A stretch of DNA of 64,000 bases from Geobacter sp. (GTDB lineage: Bacteria > Desulfobacterota > Desulfuromonadia > Geobacterales > Geobacteraceae), in the NCBI GenBank assembly GCA_003574885.1, contig PJFC01000001.1, positions 558,001 to 622,000 of the forward strand. The letters run 5' to 3'. The translations under genes and the position numbers were made by a program. Below, piece after piece: positions 60,217-64,000 of the stretch (position 1 is the first letter of the stretch; each line of letters opens with the position of its first letter). Under the pieces are notes generated by a model. It saw only the letters and a list, made by a program, of their open reading frames with translations. It did no database searches and was not told where the DNA came from.

Positions 60217-61394
60217 AAAAAACAAGAGTGTTGCTCTTCATCGCGACAGCCTTGGTCTTCTCGTCTATCACCGGCGGCTGCTCGAAGAAAAGCGGTGAAA
60301 AGGGTGAGGCAGGGACGGCGGCCAGGCAGCCGGTTGCCGTGGAAGTTGCCGTGGCCGGGGCAACCAATCTGTCCGTGGGGATGGAGGTGACGGGGAGCTT
60401 GGAGCCGAAGTTCTCGGCCGACGTGAAGACTCAGATTCCTGGCCTCGTGAAGCAGGTTTACGTGACGGAATGGGTGCGGGTGAGAAAGGGGCAGCCCCTC
60501 GCCAGTATCGACGTGGGAGAAACGGAAGCACAGGTCAAACGCACGGAAGCGGGGGTAGAATCGGCAAAAGCGGGTTTGGCTCAGGCACAGGTACAATTGA
60601 CCCGCTCCGAGCGGGAATTGGCACGGATGCTCAAGCTGAAGGAGTCAGGTCTTGCCACTCAGCAGGCAGTGGACGATGCCCGGACCGAGGTCGCCGCTGC
60701 CACGGCCAGAATGGCGGCCGCCCGGGCCCAGATCCGGGCTGCCGAAGAGGAAGTACATCAGGCCCGGGTACGGCTTCGTAAGGGGCTCGTCACCTCTCCC
60801 ATGGATGGAGTGGTCGCCCTGCGGGATGTGAACGTGGGGGATCTGGCGGGGGACGCCGCCGCGGTCAAGCCGGTGTTTCGTATCGTGGATAACCGTATTC
60901 TCAACCTGACGGTCACCGTCTCTTCCGCCGACTCGGCGCGGGTGAAGGTCGGCCAGCCACTTGAATTCACGGTTGACGCCATTCCGGGAAGGACCTTTAC
61001 CGGCCGGGTGATGTTCGTCAATCCCGAACTGTCCGCAACGGACCGTTCCCTCAAGGTCATCGCCGAGGTAAAGAACGATGGTGAACTGCTCAAGGGGGGA
61101 CTGTTCGTCAAGGGGAGAATCATTATCGGCACGCGCTCGGGAGTCATCCAGGTTCCCCGGAGCGCATTGGCAGCGTGGGACACGACGGCCAGAAAGGCCA
61201 GTGTGTTCGTTGTGGAGAACGACACTGCCCTGCTCCGTGACGTCGTCACGGGAGCGGTGAACGGCGAGCAGGTGGAGGTGTCTTCCGGGCTCAAGGTCGG
61301 GGAGCGTTACGTGACGCGGGGCGGCTTTACCCTTAAGGGTGGAGACCGGGTGACGATGGCCGTTGGGCCTGACAACGGAGGAGACGTACGATGA
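60213..61394 (+). CDS. RND efflux membrane fusion protein (HlyD/MFP family)
   Basis: 393 residues. N-terminal signal with a possible but atypical lipobox (SITGGCSKK, Cys ~24), barrel-sandwich (lipoyl-like) halves around a long coiled-coil hairpin (residues ~105-195), beta-barrel and membrane-proximal domains. It connects the RND pump to an outer-membrane channel, not encoded in this window. AAGGAG precedes ATG 60213. Confidence 0.92.
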   Translation: MKKTRVLLFIATALVFSSITGGCSKKSGEKGEAGTAARQPVAVEVAVAGATNLSVGMEVTGSLEPKFSADVKTQIPGLVKQVYVTEWVRVRKGQPLASIDVGETEAQVKRTEAGVESAKAGLAQAQVQLTRSERELARMLKLKESGLATQQAVDDARTEVAAATARMAAARAQIRAAEEEVHQARVRLRKGLVTSPMDGVVALRDVNVGDLAGDAAAVKPVFRIVDNRILNLTVTVSSADSARVKVGQPLEFTVDAIPGRTFTGRVMFVNPELSATDRSLKVIAEVKNDGELLKGGLFVKGRIIIGTRSGVIQVPRSALAAWDTTARKASVFVVENDTALLRDVVTGAVNGEQVEVSSGLKVGERYVTRGGFTLKGGDRVTMAVGPDNGGDVR

Positions 61395-61828
61395 ATCAGA
61401 TGCTGCTGCTTTTTCTCATGTTCTGCGGAGGGGCTGCCGTTGCCTTTCAGCCGTCAATCAACGGCCGTCTGGCCCAGAAGACCGGAGTCCTGGAGAGTTC
61501 ATGCATCTCCTTTTCGGTAGGGGCCGTGGTCTTGCTGATAGTGGTCCTCCTCTTCGGTAAGGGTGATCTGAGGGGGATTGGCAGTGCCACATGGTGGGAA
61601 CTGAGCGGTGGTCTGCTCGGTGCCTTCTTCGTCACCATGACGATTGTCGCTGTCCCGCGCATCGGCACGACGGCCGCCATGGCGTCGGTCATAGCGGCCC
61701 AGCTGGCGACCGGCGTCATGCTCGACCACTTCGGGATGTTCGGTTTCCGGGAAATTCCCCTTGACGGCAAGCGGGCTTTCGGCATAGCGCTGCTGATTGC
61801 GGGAACGGCGCTGGTCGTCAGAAGGTAG
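61391..61828 (+). CDS. YdcZ/DUF606-type small permease (DMT family)
   Basis: 145 residues, four to five hydrophobic segments: LLLFLMFCGGAAVAFQPSIN, VGAVVLLIVVLLF, GGLLGAFFVTMTIVAV, TTAAMASVIAAQLATGVMLDH and ALLIAGTALVV. The family has the half-EamA size and probably dimerises. It overlaps the fusion-protein gene by four bases (ATGA), placing it firmly inside the efflux operon. Substrate unknown. Confidence 0.87.
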   Translation: MNQMLLLFLMFCGGAAVAFQPSINGRLAQKTGVLESSCISFSVGAVVLLIVVLLFGKGDLRGIGSATWWELSGGLLGAFFVTMTIVAVPRIGTTAAMASVIAAQLATGVMLDHFGMFGFREIPLDGKRAFGIALLIAGTALVVRR

Positions 61829-61901
61829 TCTTCCGTGAGGACATGCGCTGTGACCGGCGGGTCGCACGGACCCGTATGACACCCTATTTTTCGGAGTTTA
61901 C

Positions 61902-64000
61902 ATGATACTTTCCGACCTCTCCATAAAACGCCCCATCTTCGCCGCGGTGATGATCCTTGCGCTTGTCACCCTCGGGCTCTTCTCCTACAAGCGTCTTGCC
62001 GTCGAGATGTTTCCCAACGTGGAATTTCCGCTGGTTTCGGTGGTTACCACCTTTCCCGGCGCTTCGCCGGAGACGGTGGAGCGGGAGATATCCAAACGGA
62101 TCGAGGAATCGGTGAACCAGATTGCCGGGGTGAAGCATGTATTCTCCACTTCCCGTGAAGGGGTTTCCACGGTAACCATCCAGTTCCAGTTGGAGCAGAA
62201 GGTGAACGACTGTGCCCAGGAGGTTCGGGCCAAGATCGGTTCCATCCGTGGCATTCTTCCCCAGGGGATCGAGGAGCCGATCATCCAGAAGCTCGACTTC
62301 AACGCCGCGCCGGTGGCGTCCCTGGCGGTGCAGTCCAACACCCTCTCACCCCGCGAACTGACGACCCTGGTGGAGAAGCGGATCAAGAAACGGTTCGAGA
62401 GTGTGGCAGGGGTAGGCAAGGTGGAGATGGTCGGCGGCCAGAAGCGCGAGATCAACGTGCAGATCGATCCGGTGCGGCTCGATAGCCTGGGGCTCGGCGT
62501 CAACGATGTGGTTGACGGTATCCGCTCCGAGAACACCAACACCCCCCTGGGGCGGCTGACCAGGGGGACCTCCGAATACCCGATGCGTATCGAAGGGAAG
62601 CCGGACCGGGCCGAGGAGTACCGCCGCATGGCCATTGCCCAGAAGGGGGGGCGTCCCATCCCCCTGGGGGAAGTTGCCGTTGTTGCCGACGGCACTGAGG
62701 AGCGGCGTAAGCTGGCGCTGGTCAATGGCCAGCCGGCCATCGGTCTCGACATCTACAAGCAGTCGGGGGGTAACGAGGTAGAGCTGGTGGACACGGTCAA
62801 GAAGAACATGGCCAGGGTCCAGAAGGAGCTGCCGCCGGGGGTGACTCTGACCATGGTGCGCGACGGCACCATCATGACCCGCGAGTCCCTGGCCGACGTG
62901 AAGGAGACCCTGATCATCGGCGGCATCCTGACGGTGCTCATCGTCTTCTGCTTCATCAACTCCTGGCGTTCCACGGTCATCACCGGCGTGACCCTTCCCA
63001 TTTCCGTCATGTCGTCCTTCATCATCATGAACGCCATGGGGATGACCCTCAATGTCATGACCCTCATGGCGCTGTCACTGGCCATCGGGCTCCTGATCGA
63101 CGACGCCATCGTGGTGAGGGAGAATATCGTCCGCCACCTGGAGATGGGGAAGGACCACATGGAAGCGTCCCGCTTCGGCACCAGCGAGATCGGCCTGGCG
63201 GTCTTCGCCACCTCCATGTCCATCGTTGCCGTCTTCATCCCGGTTGCCTATATGCGGGGCATCGTGGGGCGCTTCTTCTTCCAGTTCGGCATCAGCGTCG
63301 CCTTTGCCGTGCTGGTGTCGCTGTTCGTCTCCTTTACCCTGGACCCGATGCTGTCGTCCCGCTGGCACGATCCGTCCATCAACCTGCAGGGGAAGCGGAT
63401 GGGGCTTGCTCGCTGGCTGGAGCGCTTCAACGACTGGTTCGACCTGACGGCGGACAAGTACCGCCGCGCCATCGGCTGGGCCCTTGACCATCGCAAAACG
63501 GTTATGCTCTCGGCCGCTGCTGCATTCATCGGCGGGATCGTCATCTTCGGCACCCTGGAATCTTCCTTCATGTCCAAGGAGGACAAGGGAGAGTTCCAGA
63601 TATCCTTCAAAACCTCTCCCGACGCGGCACTTGCCGAGACCGAGGATCGACTGAACGCCGTGCTCGCTACCGTCAGGGAGATTCCGGAGATCGACCACAC
63701 CTATGCCACCATCGGTGCCGGCGACAGCGGTACCGTCCGGGACGGCCTGCTCTATGTCAAGCTGAAGGAGCGCCAGGAACGAAAACGGAACCAGTTCGAA
63801 CTGCAACGCGATGTCCGTCGGCGACTCCAGAAAATTGCCGGCATCACCTTCTCCATCGAAGAGGTGGGGCAGATGGGGGGCGCCCGGAAACCGCTCAATG
63901 TGGACTTGAAGGGGGACGACCTGGCGACCCTGAAGCAGCTGGGACAGCGTCTCAAGGAAGAGCTGTACAGGGTGCCGGGGATCGAGGACCTTTCCGTCAC
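61902..64000 (+). CDS. RND efflux pump permease, HAE-1 type (partial, N-terminal ~700 residues)
   Basis: The frame starts at ATG 61902 (GGAG upstream) and runs off the right edge. N-terminal helix SIKRPIFAAVMILALVTLGL, periplasmic porter domain (SYKRLAVEMFPNVEFPLVSV, VREFPGVS-like repeats such as EESVNQIAGVKHVFS), and transmembrane segments from residue ~330 (LIIGGILTVLIVFCFINSW), with the proton-relay Asp pair in IGLLIDDAIVVRENIV. A second porter half begins near residue 545. It is the inner-membrane proton-driven pump of the tripartite system with the upstream fusion protein. Confidence 0.93.
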   Translation, partial: MILSDLSIKRPIFAAVMILALVTLGLFSYKRLAVEMFPNVEFPLVSVVTTFPGASPETVEREISKRIEESVNQIAGVKHVFSTSREGVSTVTIQFQLEQKVNDCAQEVRAKIGSIRGILPQGIEEPIIQKLDFNAAPVASLAVQSNTLSPRELTTLVEKRIKKRFESVAGVGKVEMVGGQKREINVQIDPVRLDSLGLGVNDVVDGIRSENTNTPLGRLTRGTSEYPMRIEGKPDRAEEYRRMAIAQKGGRPIPLGEVAVVADGTEERRKLALVNGQPAIGLDIYKQSGGNEVELVDTVKKNMARVQKELPPGVTLTMVRDGTIMTRESLADVKETLIIGGILTVLIVFCFINSWRSTVITGVTLPISVMSSFIIMNAMGMTLNVMTLMALSLAIGLLIDDAIVVRENIVRHLEMGKDHMEASRFGTSEIGLAVFATSMSIVAVFIPVAYMRGIVGRFFFQFGISVAFAVLVSLFVSFTLDPMLSSRWHDPSINLQGKRMGLARWLERFNDWFDLTADKYRRAIGWALDHRKTVMLSAAAAFIGGIVIFGTLESSFMSKEDKGEFQISFKTSPDAALAETEDRLNAVLATVREIPEIDHTYATIGAGDSGTVRDGLLYVKLKERQERKRNQFELQRDVRRRLQKIAGITFSIEEVGQMGGARKPLNVDLKGDDLATLKQLGQRLKEELYRVPGIEDLSV

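Overview
The window is about 64 kb of GC-rich bacterial chromosome. It looks like a Geobacter-type member of the Desulfuromonadia: futalosine-pathway menaquinone genes (mqnB, mqnD), a CheC/CheD-type chemosensory cluster, a fused B12-binding radical SAM/DUF2344 protein beside an RNase G gene, TIGR04073 proteins, a heme-site diguanylate cyclase and many CxxC proteins. This assignment is by gene content and is an inference. I recognise no tRNA, rRNA, CRISPR array, prophage or insertion sequence; nearly all of the DNA is ordinary core genome in short operons.

Layout. 1-6571 (minus): type II secretion operon gspC-D-E-F-G-H, running off the left edge, with a palindromic repeat between gspG and gspH. 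6834-8484 (plus): mqnB-mqnD. 8621-11112: an RlpA-type protein and a convergent exported TPR protein sharing a terminator zone. 11401-14837: lon-thiL. 14906-20675: cheR-mcp-cheW-cheY-cheA-cheC-cheD. 20807-24921: two tandem LolA-like genes, a YajQ-family gene, rimO and a DksA-type zinc-finger gene. 25060-32736 (minus): gpmI, rlmH, rsfS, nadD, proA, proB, obgE, rpmA and rplU, read from rplU leftward. 32828-38582 (minus): Rieske protein, purT, RNase G and the fused radical SAM protein.

38930-45567 holds a Lys/Ala-rich exported peptide, two TIGR04073 proteins, a family B DNA polymerase, a 2-Cys peroxiredoxin, an HD hydrolase, an unusual ferredoxin, a YgbA-family protein and a hypothetical protein. 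45672-50951 (plus): poly(A) polymerase/CCA enzyme, cysM, a heme-site diguanylate cyclase, a SAP-like miniprotein and a zinc-ribbon membrane protein. 51028-54664: a second Lys/Ala-rich exported peptide, a Crp/Fnr regulator divergent from a MerA-like reductase, and a repeat protein of unknown function. 54668-59405: NlpC/P60 hydrolase, Mut7-C protein, and the minus-strand def-fmt-DUF116-polysaccharide deacetylase operon. 59602-64000 (plus): a TetR-controlled efflux operon (tetR, membrane fusion protein, YdcZ-type permease, RND pump), cut by the right edge.

No complete novel system is obvious. The best leads are: a three-copy palindromic intergenic repeat whose end abuts stop codons twice; two paralogous Lys/Ala-rich exported peptides, each with a look-alike terminator; a promoter followed at once by an intrinsic terminator ahead of the radical SAM gene; a ferredoxin lacking one cluster cysteine beside a YgbA gene with a TTGAC palindrome upstream; and a methyl-accepting protein with almost no sensory domain in a cheB-less cluster.
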